Assembly (NCBI GenBank): GCA_963799365.1
Contig: CAWCWV010000017.1
Span: 124,001 to 188,000 of the forward strand
Reading direction: 5' to 3'
DNA: 64,000 nt
Origin: Marinirhabdus sp963799365
Lineage (GTDB): Bacteria; Bacteroidota; Bacteroidia; Flavobacteriales; Flavobacteriaceae
Position 1 is the first letter of the stretch. Every line of letters begins with the position of its first letter. The notes under the pieces were generated by a model, which saw only the letters and a program-made list of their open reading frames with translations, had not been told where the DNA came from and searched no databases. The position numbers and the translations under genes were made by a program. Shown here piece by piece: positions 18,451 to 28,163 of this stretch.

Positions 18451-19902
18451 TTAATGTTTTTCAAAAATTACATTTCCGTCACCATCTATACATTTATAAA
18501 TCCCTTGGGGAGCGCCTTCTTTAATAATGGTGTACGTTGCATCTTCCTGCAAATGATCCAAATACTTATAATTTTCACTCAAATAGGAAAATAATATTCT
18601 AAAGGTATTGATGCCACTCTTAAAATTCTTGTCTATCTCTGGTGCTTCACCATTGGGCCATTTAATGGACAGTTGCGTACTAAAAGCTGAATACACCCGA
18701 TCTCTATCCAGCGTTTTATTACGAACTTCCAGCATATATTCATACCCTACATACCCGCCGTGGTCTGCCATGATTAATATAAGCCCCGTTGGATCTTTTT
18801 CTTGAATCATCGTAATAATCTTTTTAAGCCTTTCGTTGCTCATTGCAAGGTTTTGCTTATAAATTTCTGCTTCTTTTTGAGCTCCTTGGCTTACATTTTT
18901 TAAAGATTGTACGTGCCCAGGTTTAAAAACCTCAATAAAGAAAAACTTAGATTTGTCTTTATCTATGTTCAAGTATTTTTCAATGGGCACCAAGATGTCT
19001 TCTTCTTTCTGAAAACCATCGGTAATTAAATCTATATCGTCATAATCGAAATTACTCACATCATAACCCATTTTTGGAAAATTGGTTAAGAGGTATGAAC
19101 CTTCAGCTAGAAAGTGGGTTTTATAGCCATTCTTTTTAAACGCATTCAATACCGGATTGTCTGAAATAATCACTTTCCTGGCATTGGCAATTTCACTGAA
19201 ATTAAACCCATTGTTATAATAATGATGCTTCATGGTAAACGTAGCGCTATTTGAAACTAAGGTAGAGCTATAATTACTGCGAATGTTTGGATAAATTTTA
19301 AAGCCATTGTCAGTTAAAAAATTCCAATAATCACTATTATCAATCTGGTAGGCACCTTTGTCCATTTCAGAAATATTTACATATCCGTCTGGCTGGATAT
19401 AATACACATTAGGACGTTTTTTAAAAACTACTTCCTCAATATCGTCGGGTTGCTTGGTCCATTCATTAGAGTAGGTCCATTGGTTTTTAATAGTAGGAAA
19501 CAACCAGAATAAACCAATAAGCGCCAACACCAATTGTAAGACAACCACCTTTTTAAAATATTTTCTAAGGAATAGGGCAAACAGCAAGGCAACAATTATA
19601 ATAAGTGCTGTAAATACCCACTGTAATTTTGCATACAAACAAATTTGAAGGAAAATCAAAAAAGCTGCGATGTTCAAAAAGGGAAATGCAAACGGCTTTA
19701 TTTTCTTTACAAATGGCAGAAAGCTAAGAAACTGAATTCCTAGGAATACACAGACTGGCATTATTAAAAACAAACCAATAAAGAATGCAAAGTGCTTCCA
19801 GGAATTGATGAGCGAAAAATTATTGGTGTAGAAAAAAATAATAGGATACAAGCCCGCTGCAAGGCCGTATAAAACTGTTTTCTTAAACTGAGGTATCTTC
19901 AT
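18451..19902 (-). CDS. Membrane sulfatase/LTA-synthase-like protein, copy 2
   Basis: This 483-residue paralogue shares the layout of its neighbours: helical N-terminus, then PNVYYIQPDGYVNISEMDKG, RSNYSSTLVSNSATFTMKHHYY, an EVFKPGHVQ segment and LILIMADHGGYVGYEY. The C-terminal block (FRILFSYLSEN, then GIYKCIDGDGNVIF) is also conserved among the three. Catalytic metal ligands look intact. It is separated by 18 bases from copy 1 and 23 from copy 3, so the three genes probably make one transcript. Confidence 0.7.
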   Translation of the reverse strand: MKIPQFKKTVLYGLAAGLYPIIFFYTNNFSLINSWKHFAFFIGLFLIMPVCVFLGIQFLSFLPFVKKIKPFAFPFLNIAAFLIFLQICLYAKLQWVFTALIIIVALLFALFLRKYFKKVVVLQLVLALIGLFWLFPTIKNQWTYSNEWTKQPDDIEEVVFKKRPNVYYIQPDGYVNISEMDKGAYQIDNSDYWNFLTDNGFKIYPNIRSNYSSTLVSNSATFTMKHHYYNNGFNFSEIANARKVIISDNPVLNAFKKNGYKTHFLAEGSYLLTNFPKMGYDVSNFDYDDIDLITDGFQKEEDILVPIEKYLNIDKDKSKFFFIEVFKPGHVQSLKNVSQGAQKEAEIYKQNLAMSNERLKKIITMIQEKDPTGLILIMADHGGYVGYEYMLEVRNKTLDRDRVYSAFSTQLSIKWPNGEAPEIDKNFKSGINTFRILFSYLSENYKYLDHLQEDATYTIIKEGAPQGIYKCIDGDGNVIFEKH

Positions 19903-19925
19903 AAACGCTGTAAAAGTAAAGGTAA

Positions 19926-21383
19926 TTATCGTTTCTTGAAAACAATGCTTCCGTTGGAATCCAATACCTGGTAGATTCCCTTTCTGGCTCCTTGTAAAAT
20001 GGGAAGGTATGACCCATCTTCTTGTAAATTTTCTAGCAGGTTCGTGTTTTCACTTAGTGTACTGAACAACACTCTAAATACATTGACACTTGATTGTATT
20101 TCAGTATTCATTTCAGGAATTGTCTCTGGCAAATAAATTGCAAGATTGGCGCCAAACATAGAGTACAACTTATCCTTATCCTGGGTTTTTTGATAAGCTT
20201 CATGCATAAATTTTAAACCTACAAATCCGCCGTGATCTGCCAGAATAATAATAATCCCGTTGGGATCTTTTTCTTTTAGAAGAGAGACAATTTCTAAAAG
20301 TTTCTTATTTGTCTCTTGTAGCTTGGATATCCATTTTTCACGTTCTTTTTTAATGCCTTCAGAGTTTTTCTCGTCAACCGCAATATGTCCTGGCTCAAAG
20401 ATTTCTATAAAATGAAATGCAGGTTCATCCCGCTGATTTTCTAGAAATACCTTGAGCGGTGCGATAACATCCTTCTTTTCTTGTAAGCCCGTAGTAATAT
20501 ATCCAACATCTTTAGTTACATAATTACTGTTGTCATACCCCATCTTGGGTTTATTGGTGAGGAGGTAGGGTCTTTCGGCTAGAAAATTAGTGGTGTAGCC
20601 GTTGTTTTTAAAAATAGTCAATACAGGGTTTTCACCTATAATTATATTTCGTGCCTCTAGCATTTCAGTAAACTTATTGGTGCCCAAATAATAATGATGC
20701 TTCATTGTGAATAGCGAGCTGTTTGAGGTAAGCGTAGAGGCGTAATTACTTCGGAAGTTGGGGTACACGGTAAAATTTTCTTGCCGTAGAAAGTCTTCCA
20801 ACTCAGTATCCTTCCTACTATAAAATCCTTCTTTCAATTCTGAAAAACTCACATATCCATCTGGCTGAATGAGGTATACATTCGGTTTCTTTTTAAATTT
20901 AATTGCAGTGATCGCATCGGGTTGCTCCATCCATTCCTTGCTGTATTGAAATTGATTCTTGATATTAGGAACCAAATAAAGACTCGCAACTACAGCAAGC
21001 AACAATTGAAAAACCAGAACTTTTAAAAAGTATGTATGAAAAAAGAAAGTATACAAAAATGCAACAACAGCAATCCCAACCACCATCCAAACCTGAAATC
21101 CTGCATACAATGCAGTTTTCAAAAAAAATAGAAAAACAAATACATTTAAAAAAGGGAGGACGTATTTTTCAATAGGTTCAAAAATTGACAGGCTTGCCAT
21201 CAACTTCAGTAACGAAAATATCACTACGGGAGCCAACAGGAAAATACTTATAAAATACACAAGATGTTCCTTGGAATTAACGAGCGTGTAGTTGTTTGAA
21301 ACGTAAAAAAGTAAGGGGTACAATCCTGCTGCAAGCGCGGCCAACAATGCAATATAGAGCGAACTAGATACAGAAGATTTCAA
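19926..21383 (-). CDS. Membrane sulfatase/LTA-synthase-like protein, copy 3
   Basis: This 485-residue third paralogue has VYLIQPDGYVSFSELKEG, NYASTLTSNSSLFTMKHHYY, IEIFEPGHIAVDE and IIIILADHGGFVGLKF. N-terminal helices are present. All residues expected to bind metal or act as nucleophile are kept in all three copies. The gene family therefore seems to have expanded while keeping activity, possibly with different acceptors. It lies 26 bases downstream of the methyltransferase gene on the same strand. Confidence 0.7.
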   Translation of the reverse strand: MKSSVSSSLYIALLAALAAGLYPLLFYVSNNYTLVNSKEHLVYFISIFLLAPVVIFSLLKLMASLSIFEPIEKYVLPFLNVFVFLFFLKTALYAGFQVWMVVGIAVVAFLYTFFFHTYFLKVLVFQLLLAVVASLYLVPNIKNQFQYSKEWMEQPDAITAIKFKKKPNVYLIQPDGYVSFSELKEGFYSRKDTELEDFLRQENFTVYPNFRSNYASTLTSNSSLFTMKHHYYLGTNKFTEMLEARNIIIGENPVLTIFKNNGYTTNFLAERPYLLTNKPKMGYDNSNYVTKDVGYITTGLQEKKDVIAPLKVFLENQRDEPAFHFIEIFEPGHIAVDEKNSEGIKKEREKWISKLQETNKKLLEIVSLLKEKDPNGIIIILADHGGFVGLKFMHEAYQKTQDKDKLYSMFGANLAIYLPETIPEMNTEIQSSVNVFRVLFSTLSENTNLLENLQEDGSYLPILQGARKGIYQVLDSNGSIVFKKR

Positions 21384-21409
21384 TAAATGGAGTTTTAGTG
21401 ACTACGTTC

Positions 21410-22813
21410 CTATTTGCGTTTCATCAAATATAGGACACGTTTGGTGCCTGGTACGATTTCCTTTTTTTCAATGGTAAAAAATTGGAGGTAACCTGTTTCA
21501 AAATCGTTTTCATTATAAAAATCGAAATGATTGATAAACTCACGTTTTCGAACCAGTAAACTTTCTGCCCAAGAGTCTTCACGCTTAGGAAATTCAATAA
21601 TCAAAGTTTCTGAAAATTTTGCAAAAAATTCGGCCGACTTCTCAAAAGGTACATTTCCGGAAAGTGTAATATGGTGAATCAAGGCCAAGGCCATCGTAAT
21701 ATCTGGTTTGTACTCTCTAAGGCGTTCTAGTAACGAGTTTCTTTCGGTATTATTAAAACCAATTCCTGGTGCCGGTTGAAGGACATCGCACACAAAGGGC
21801 AGCATATTGGTTTCCTTATTTTCCTGAAGCTGTTTGTAATTGTAATCTACCGCATTGCTATCAATATCGGTCACTAACACGTCTGGCACCTTGTCTAATA
21901 CCGTTCTGGCAAAAGTTCCATCGTTACCACCTACATCTATCAAACGCTGTGGATTAAGAGGAGTAACCCACTCACGTATCAATTTCTTTTTGCCTTCGAA
22001 TGCTGCGGTTTCGTAATTTGTCTTATCGTAATAATTACCCCACTCGGAGCTTTCGTTGAGTTCCAGTTTTTTTATAAAGTTGAAAAGACTCTCTAAAATA
22101 TTGCTCTGTGCCTTTTTGGAAAGCCTGGCTACTTTGGTTTCAGCTTTATAATCTTCGCTATGTTTGCTTTCCATCTTTGCCAGCAAATGTATGTTGGTAT
22201 GGATGGTAGCGCTAAGTTTAGTCTTTCCTGGCAATAGAGAAGCAATTAATTTTACCGGAATGCCGTCAATATGCGTTTGTAGCATTTTGAAGATTTCTGT
22301 ACCGTGATATTTTGCCAATACCAATGGTCCAAAAAAGTGTGTTATAAACTGTTTGTAAGCCCTCCAAGGTGTTCCTTCTTCATAAAAATCGAAAGACAAA
22401 GTATCTATAAAAACTGGCTTTCCTTTATGAAAAGTAACATTATATGCCGAGGCATCCTTCAGGATAAATCCTTTGGAAAGTGCGTATTTCTGAATCTTTA
22501 AGGTGTGTAGTGCAGCGTGTTTAAATTGCTGAAAGCTCCACTCGTACGGATTGGTAATAAATGGTATATGCTCTGGAGTAATTACTATTTTATCTTCTGC
22601 TACCGAAGTTTCGGTATGCGGAATAAGCATTTCTTGTTTGATAAGGGTTTTAAAAAAACCACTCTCTTTTAACTTGTTGTATTGCGGAAAATAAATGGGA
22701 TTGATCACGCGACGAAGCGCATCGCCATCGTGAAAGATATAACCTGATGGATCTCGAAAAGAAGCTTGGTGCTTGCCTGCCGAAGTGGTAGGTGTATTAT
22801 TTTTTATGGACAT
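21410..22813 (-). CDS. SAM-dependent methyltransferase
   Basis: A 467-residue protein. The class I methyltransferase core is at about residues 270-420: RLIDVGGNDGTFARTVL (motif I), VLVTDIDSNAVDY and MALALIHHITLSGNVPF. The N-terminal 250 residues (GYIFHDGDALRRVINP, ILKDASAYNVTFHKGKPVFID) resemble the nodulation/glycan-type methyltransferases annotated next to surface polysaccharide genes. The HKGKPVFID stretch looks kinase-like but lacks catalytic residues. It overlaps the small membrane protein gene by 17 bases. Probable role: methylation or capping of the glycan; inferred from location. Confidence 0.72.
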   Translation of the reverse strand: MSIKNNTPTTSAGKHQASFRDPSGYIFHDGDALRRVINPIYFPQYNKLKESGFFKTLIKQEMLIPHTETSVAEDKIVITPEHIPFITNPYEWSFQQFKHAALHTLKIQKYALSKGFILKDASAYNVTFHKGKPVFIDTLSFDFYEEGTPWRAYKQFITHFFGPLVLAKYHGTEIFKMLQTHIDGIPVKLIASLLPGKTKLSATIHTNIHLLAKMESKHSEDYKAETKVARLSKKAQSNILESLFNFIKKLELNESSEWGNYYDKTNYETAAFEGKKKLIREWVTPLNPQRLIDVGGNDGTFARTVLDKVPDVLVTDIDSNAVDYNYKQLQENKETNMLPFVCDVLQPAPGIGFNNTERNSLLERLREYKPDITMALALIHHITLSGNVPFEKSAEFFAKFSETLIIEFPKREDSWAESLLVRKREFINHFDFYNENDFETGYLQFFTIEKKEIVPGTKRVLYLMKRK

Positions 22814-23012
22814 CCGTATCGGTTTCAGTGTCGTCCGTATCTTCGTCCATATCTATAGAATCGTAGGTATCCTCCTCTTCTTTCAATAAACCGAAAAACG
22901 CCTTTACCTTATACCAAGCACCTTTTGAAAACAATAAAACTCCTGCAGCAGCAGCTACCACTGCCTGAACAATCATTGCTCCTAATCCCGGATCGAAATA
23001 CAAAAAATTCAT
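22797..23012 (-). CDS. Small single-pass membrane protein with acidic tail
   Basis: A 71-residue protein with one hydrophobic helix (GAMIVQAVVAAAAGVLLF), a basic juxtamembrane segment (KGAWYKVKAFF) and a strongly acidic C-terminus rich in Asp, Glu and Thr. Similar small proteins are found next to sulfatase-like and methyltransferase genes in Bacteroidota glycan clusters, but I do not know a function. It is the first gene of the minus-strand run leading into the methyltransferase and the three sulfatase-like genes. Confidence 0.65.
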   Translation of the reverse strand: MNFLYFDPGLGAMIVQAVVAAAAGVLLFSKGAWYKVKAFFGLLKEEEDTYDSIDMDEDTDDTETDTDVHKK

Positions 23013-23070
23013 ATGCTTAGCTATTTAGGGTATGGAAAACTTAATTTGAAATTGACCACAAATAAACTAA

Positions 23071-23094
23071 AAAACGGGCAAAATTGCCCGTTTT
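23071..23094 (-). terminator. Rho-independent terminator of typA
   Basis: Perfect inverted repeat AAAACGGGCAA / TTGCCCGTTTT. On the minus strand the stem is followed by a T-run. It lies 15 bases after the typA stop. Confidence 0.85.
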
Positions 23095-23108
23095 CAAGTC
23101 TTAAAATT

Positions 23109-24902
23109 TTACATTTTATTACGCTTACGGTCTACTTCTTTTAAGTGTACTTTACGCAATCTAAGGAAGTTGGGAGTTACCTCAACATACTCATCTTTCT
23201 GTATATATTCTAATGCTTCTTCTAGTGAAAATTTGATGGCAGGAACAATTTTTGCCTTGTCATCTGCTCCAGAAGAACGTACGTTACTTAATTTTTTGGT
23301 TTTGGTGATGTTTACAGCCATATCGTCTTGGCGTGTATTTTCACCAATTACCTGACCCTCGTAAATATCCTCACCTGGCTCTACAAAGAAGCGACCACGA
23401 TCCTGTAATTTATCGATAGAATACGGAATGGCAGAACCATTTTCCATAGACACCAAACTACCATTTTGACGTTCCGGAATACCTCCTTTTAAGGGTTGGT
23501 ATTCTAAGAAACGGTGTGTCATAATTGCCTCCCCAGCAGTAGCAGTAAGTAATTGGTTACGCATCCCAATAATTCCACGAGATGGGATAATAAATTTACA
23601 GATCATCCGCTCGCCTTTGGCTTCCATGCTTGTCATTTCTGCTTTTCTAATTGTAGCCATATCTATGGCACGACCGCTTACGTGTTCTGGAAGGTCAATG
23701 GTTAACTCTTCAACGGGCTCACATTTTACACCATCAATTTCTTTGATAATTACCTGTGGTTGTCCAATTTGCATCTCATAACCTTCACGACGCATTGTCT
23801 CGATCAATACCGAAAGGTGCAATACGCCACGACCAAAGACCATAAACTTATCTGCACTCCCCGTATCTTCTACACGAAGCGCGAGGTTTTTTTCTAATTC
23901 TTTAGCCAAACGATCCTTAATATGACGAGAGGTCACGAACTTTCCATCTTTTCCGAAGAAAGGAGAATCGTTAATAGTAAACAACATACTCATTGTTGGC
24001 TCGTCAATAGCGATTGTCTTTAAGGCCTCAGGATTTTCAAAATCTGCAATAGTATCGCCAATTTCAAATCCTTCGATACCCACCAAAGCACAAATATCTC
24101 CAGCTTGTACTTCTTCTACTTTTAGTCTTCCCAGACCTTCAAAAGTATGTACTTCTTTGATACGTGTTTTTTTAATGGTGCCATCTCTTTTCATTAAAGA
24201 AACTGGCATATTTTCTTTTATAGTACCGCGTAATAAACGCCCAATAGCAATACGTCCTGTAAAGCTAGAATAATCTAAGGATGTGATTAATAGTTGGGTA
24301 TTTCCTTCTGCGATTTTAGGAGCTGGAATGTGCTCCAATACCATATCTAGTAAAGGCTCCACATTTTCAGTTTCATTTTTCCAGTCGTCACTCATCCAGT
24401 TATTTTTGGCAGAACCATAAACAGTTGGAAAATCTAGTTGCCACTCTTCGGCACCTAATTCGAACATTAAATCAAAAACTGCTTCGTGAACTTCTTCTGG
24501 AGTACAGTTTTCTTTATCTACTTTATTTATAACCACGCAAGGTTTTAAACCAAGGTCAATTGCTTTTTGTAATACAAAACGGGTTTGTGGCATAGGACCT
24601 TCAAAAGCATCTACCAACAATAATACACCGTCTGCCATATTCAACACACGTTCTACCTCTCCACCAAAATCGGCGTGACCAGGAGTGTCGATTATATTAA
24701 TTTTTGTCCCTTTGTACTTTACTGATACGTTTTTTGAAGTAATGGTAATACCACGCTCACGTTCCAGGTCGTTATTATCAAGAATAAGATCTCCTGTGTG
24801 CTCGTTTTCACGAAACAAACTACAATGGTGCATAATTTTATCTACCAGGGTTGTTTTACCGTGGTCAACGTGTGCTATGATAGCAATGTTTTTAATTTCC
24901 AT
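23109..24902 (-). CDS. typA: Ribosome-associated translational GTPase TypA/BipA
   Basis: This 597-residue protein has all GTPase motifs: G1 AHVDHGKTTLVDKI, G2 RERGITI, G3 DTPGHADFGGEV, G4 INKVDKEN and G5 in YGSAKNNW. These are followed by EF-G-like domains II, III and V and the BipA-specific C-terminus. The PSRGIIGMRNQLLTAT and GQVIGENTRQDDMAVN segments are typical. TypA binds the 70S ribosome and helps ribosome assembly and growth under stress or cold. Length is normal for the family. Single gene with its own terminator. Confidence 0.97.
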   Translation of the reverse strand: MEIKNIAIIAHVDHGKTTLVDKIMHHCSLFRENEHTGDLILDNNDLERERGITITSKNVSVKYKGTKINIIDTPGHADFGGEVERVLNMADGVLLLVDAFEGPMPQTRFVLQKAIDLGLKPCVVINKVDKENCTPEEVHEAVFDLMFELGAEEWQLDFPTVYGSAKNNWMSDDWKNETENVEPLLDMVLEHIPAPKIAEGNTQLLITSLDYSSFTGRIAIGRLLRGTIKENMPVSLMKRDGTIKKTRIKEVHTFEGLGRLKVEEVQAGDICALVGIEGFEIGDTIADFENPEALKTIAIDEPTMSMLFTINDSPFFGKDGKFVTSRHIKDRLAKELEKNLALRVEDTGSADKFMVFGRGVLHLSVLIETMRREGYEMQIGQPQVIIKEIDGVKCEPVEELTIDLPEHVSGRAIDMATIRKAEMTSMEAKGERMICKFIIPSRGIIGMRNQLLTATAGEAIMTHRFLEYQPLKGGIPERQNGSLVSMENGSAIPYSIDKLQDRGRFFVEPGEDIYEGQVIGENTRQDDMAVNITKTKKLSNVRSSGADDKAKIVPAIKFSLEEALEYIQKDEYVEVTPNFLRLRKVHLKEVDRKRNKM

Positions 24903-25046
24903 AACTAAAGCCCTTTTTTAGGCGGTGCAAAAGTACAGTAAATTAATGAGTTTAGTATTAATTATATAATTTGTTTTAGGCTGAAGAATCTCACTAATTA
25001 ATTTGTATCTTTATAATAGTGGCTCCTCCTACTTTAAAATTGACTT

Positions 25047-26462
25047 ATGAGAACAACACTACTTTTCTTTTCAGCTTTGTTGAGCTTCTTTTCTATGATG
25101 GCTCAGTTTGGGCCGGAGCAATTAATTTCCCTTGACAATGAGAATGCCTCTAAATCCATAACCCATGATATGGATAGTGATGGATTTATTGATATAATTT
25201 CAGGTGCCTTTGGCGGTAAAATAGTTTGGCATAGAAATTTGGATGGAACTGGTGATTTTGGAAGTGAACAAATTATCACTTCAGGAGCCTTTGCCATGCA
25301 GGATATTCAACTTGCAGATTTTGATGGCGATGGTGACATGGATATTATCTACAAAACTAACCTCGATAAGATTGCTTGGTTAGAAAACGAAGATGGAATG
25401 GGAAGTTTTGGATCTGAACGGATCATCATACAAAATGAGTATCCATACAACATCAGAGTTGGTGATCTTGATGGGGATGGGGATGTAGATGTGCTAGCAG
25501 TTCATTATTTTAATTCTTTCCAAGAACGACTTGTTTGGTATGAAAATATGGATGGTCAAGGTGATTTTAGTTCAGAAATACTTATCGCAGAAGATTATTT
25601 TAATTCATTTGGTATTCAAATTGAAGACCTTGACAATGATGGAGACGAAGATATTGTGGCCTGCACTTGGGATCTAAGCCCTGGTAAAATAAACTTATAT
25701 AGAAATGAAGGTGCTGGTAATTTTGACACTCCACAAACACTTTTTCAATTTGATTTTCTTGTTTCAGATTCATCTAAAATTGATAATTTACTAATTACAG
25801 ATTTCAATAATGACGGTAAGAAAGATTTATTAATTACTTCAAACAATGAAGGTTTTCCAAATTTGCTATCTTGGCTAGAGGGGATAGATGGTTTGAGTGA
25901 TTTTAGCCACCCTAGTCCTATCTATACGTTCGACACTCAAACCTATATTAGCTCACTTCAAAATCAAGACTTGGATGGTGATGGAGATCAAGATATTCTA
26001 CTTGGTTTTGCCAATGGATCTAACTACGGAAATTTAAGTTACATTATAAATAAGGACGGTCTAGGTAATTTTAGTAACCGTGTAGTGGTAACTGATGCTA
26101 TTGAAAGAACAAGGCACGTCACAACTGCAGATATTGACAATGATGATGATCTAGACGTAGTTGTTTGTTCATCTTATAGCCAAAGATTGGCTTGGTATGA
26201 AAATAAGGGTAACTTATTAAATATAGAAAAAAACCAGCTCAATAAAGCAATTCTCTACCCCAATCCTACTGACGGAAAAATATATTTCAATACTTTAGAA
26301 ACTATAGTGTCTGCAAAAATAACTAATACTATGGGAGCATTGGTTAAAACAACCTCTAAACCTTCTTTTGTCAATCTTACCGAGCTACCTTCAGGAATCT
26401 ATTTTGTAACATTAACTACAGAAGCAGGGAAAATTTCAGTAGAAAAAATCATAAAAAGATAA
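25047..26462 (+). CDS. Secreted FG-GAP/VCBS repeat protein with T9SS sorting domain
   Basis: A 471-residue protein with a signal peptide (TLLFFSALLSFFSMMAQ). It then has at least seven calcium-binding-type repeats with a DxDxDGxxD pattern (DMDSDGFIDI, DFDGDGDMDI, DLDGDGDVDV, DLDNDGDEDI, DFNNDGKKDL, DLDGDGDQDI, DIDNDDDLDV). Together these are likely to form one beta-propeller. The last 75 residues (ILYPNPTDGKIYF to GKISVEKIIKR) are a type A C-terminal domain that directs export through the type IX secretion system. It is probably attached to the cell surface. Ligand unknown. Confidence 0.88.
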   Translation: MRTTLLFFSALLSFFSMMAQFGPEQLISLDNENASKSITHDMDSDGFIDIISGAFGGKIVWHRNLDGTGDFGSEQIITSGAFAMQDIQLADFDGDGDMDIIYKTNLDKIAWLENEDGMGSFGSERIIIQNEYPYNIRVGDLDGDGDVDVLAVHYFNSFQERLVWYENMDGQGDFSSEILIAEDYFNSFGIQIEDLDNDGDEDIVACTWDLSPGKINLYRNEGAGNFDTPQTLFQFDFLVSDSSKIDNLLITDFNNDGKKDLLITSNNEGFPNLLSWLEGIDGLSDFSHPSPIYTFDTQTYISSLQNQDLDGDGDQDILLGFANGSNYGNLSYIINKDGLGNFSNRVVVTDAIERTRHVTTADIDNDDDLDVVVCSSYSQRLAWYENKGNLLNIEKNQLNKAILYPNPTDGKIYFNTLETIVSAKITNTMGALVKTTSKPSFVNLTELPSGIYFVTLTTEAGKISVEKIIKR

Positions 26463-26471
26463 ACTCCCTTT

Positions 26472-27203
26472 TTAAACCTTTAGTGCATTATCACTGAGCT
26501 CGCTAACAGTATCTGCTGCGGGCTGGAAGTTAATGATATAATCTACCATAAAGGAAGCGGCTATGATGTAGAAAATTCTTTCGGCATAATAAGCAGATTC
26601 AAAACCGAAGAAATAGGCTGCCAAACCTCCTAGATCCGAAAATATAAATGCTAACACACAAAACAATAAATGTAAAGATTGCTTGCCTTCGAAAGATTCA
26701 TTATACAAAAACGCAAATAACGCCATAAACAACATCACAGCACTTTGCGTAAAAAACAAAATGAGTTGTGCATCGTTGTCTAAAGAAGGTATAATTATAT
26801 CTGACAAGTAAAAGACATTAAAAATATTTAATACAATAATTCCAAGGCCAAAAAGAATTACCATCATACTAAATCGAACCATAGGCAATCTCCTAAAGGT
26901 AAATAAACAGATAGCTGTGTACACTAAGACAGTGCAGAGGAGTGAAATGGTTTTAAAAATTGGGGTTTCGTAAGATAATACAGCAGTGTCTCTTGCTAGC
27001 AAAAATAGTAAAGCCAAAATAAGAAAGTTTCTTTTAAGTCCCGCTTTAAAAAGTAAATAGCAAACTAATGTAATACAAGAAGCTAATCTTACGGTTCTTG
27101 AAATTTCTATTTCATAAAAAAATATGACCAACACATTTAATATGATTAATAAAATTCCTAAATGTAGCAACCCCAAGTTGCGAATAAAAGTAGTTTTCCC
27201 CAT
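26472..27203 (-). CDS. Eight-helix integral membrane protein of unknown function
   Basis: This 243-residue protein consists almost wholly of hydrophobic helices, about eight of them, with short loops. It ends in a small acidic tail. Segments such as FAFLYNESFEGK, FIFSDLGGLAAYFF and AERIFYIIAASFMVDYIIN slightly recall YhhN-family proteins, but I do not see a full motif. It converges on the FG-GAP gene with a 9-base gap. No function is assigned. Confidence 0.6.
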   Translation of the reverse strand: MGKTTFIRNLGLLHLGILLIILNVLVIFFYEIEISRTVRLASCITLVCYLLFKAGLKRNFLILALLFLLARDTAVLSYETPIFKTISLLCTVLVYTAICLFTFRRLPMVRFSMMVILFGLGIIVLNIFNVFYLSDIIIPSLDNDAQLILFFTQSAVMLFMALFAFLYNESFEGKQSLHLLFCVLAFIFSDLGGLAAYFFGFESAYYAERIFYIIAASFMVDYIINFQPAADTVSELSDNALKV

Positions 27204-27313
27204 GATTTTTTAGTAAACAACCCTACACAATAATACGAATTTTCCCACAAAATCGTATTTTTTTGATACATTTATAATTACGTAAGGTTTTAAACTCCGG
27301 TTTTAATATTGCG

Positions 27314-27321
27314 TATCTTTG
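27314..27321 (+). promoter_or_regulatory. Flavobacterial -7 box of kdsA
   Basis: TATCTTTG fits TAnnTTTG and lies 24 bases before the kdsA ATG. The matching -33 TTG is not obvious. Confidence 0.5.
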
Positions 27322-27344
27322 TACTGTAAAAGCTTAATAATAGT

Positions 27345-28163
27345 ATGAAACTAGATTTAATTCCGCAGTTAAAACACACTACTTCTAACAACTTTTTTCT
27401 CTTGGCTGGCCCTTGTGCCATTGAAGGGGAAGCTATGGCACTTCGTATTGCTGAAAAGGTACTTAGCATTACAGACAAACTGGAAATCCCCTATATTTTT
27501 AAAGGAAGTTTCAGAAAAGCAAACCGAAGTCGCGTAGATAGTTTTACAGGTATTGGTGATGAAAAAGCACTTAAAATTCTTCGGAAAATTTCTGAAACAT
27601 TTAAAATTCCTACAGTCACCGATATCCATGAAAGTAGTGATGCAGACTTAGCAGCAGCATATGTTGATGTGTTACAGATTCCTGCTTTTTTAGTTAGGCA
27701 AACAGATTTAGTAGTTGCGGCGGCCAAAACAGGTAAAGTGGTAAACCTTAAAAAGGGACAATTTATGAGTCCTGAAAGTATGCAACACGCGGTAAAAAAA
27801 GTAACAGATAGCGGGAATGAACAAGTATGCGTAACCGATAGGGGAACTATGTTTGGCTACCAGGATATGGTGGTAGATTTTAGAGGCATTCCTACGATGC
27901 AACAATACGCCCCTGTAATTTTGGATGTAACACATAGTTTGCAGCAGCCCAATCAGAGTATAGGCGTAACAGGCGGAAGACCCGAAATGATAAGTACCAT
28001 TGCCCGCGCAGGGATTGCAACTGGAGCCGATGGCCTTTTTATTGAAACCCATTTCGATCCTTCAAATGCAAAAAGTGATGGCGCCAATATGCTGGATCTT
28101 GCTAATTTGGAAAAATTACTCACAGATTTAACGGCTATTAGAAAAACCATTAACCAGCTGTAA
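27345..28163 (+). CDS. kdsA: 3-deoxy-8-phosphooctulonate synthase (KDO-8-P synthase)
   Basis: A 272-residue enzyme of the DAHP/KDO8P synthase family. It condenses arabinose-5-phosphate with phosphoenolpyruvate to make KDO-8-phosphate for the LPS inner core. Visible markers are FLLAGPCAIEGE, FKGSFRKANRSR (substrate-binding block), TDIHESSDAD, LQIPAFLVRQTDL, KKGQFMSPE, VTDRGTMFGYQDMVVD and the C-terminal ETHFDPSNAKSDGANML. Length is normal. The 3' end overlaps the convergent DUF1801 gene by 14 bases. Confidence 0.95.
   Translation: MKLDLIPQLKHTTSNNFFLLAGPCAIEGEAMALRIAEKVLSITDKLEIPYIFKGSFRKANRSRVDSFTGIGDEKALKILRKISETFKIPTVTDIHESSDADLAAAYVDVLQIPAFLVRQTDLVVAAAKTGKVVNLKKGQFMSPESMQHAVKKVTDSGNEQVCVTDRGTMFGYQDMVVDFRGIPTMQQYAPVILDVTHSLQQPNQSIGVTGGRPEMISTIARAGIATGADGLFIETHFDPSNAKSDGANMLDLANLEKLLTDLTAIRKTINQL

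Noticed and set aside
27708..28052. 114-codon antisense frame inside kdsA
   Set aside because: Shadow of kdsA, which has full family motifs.
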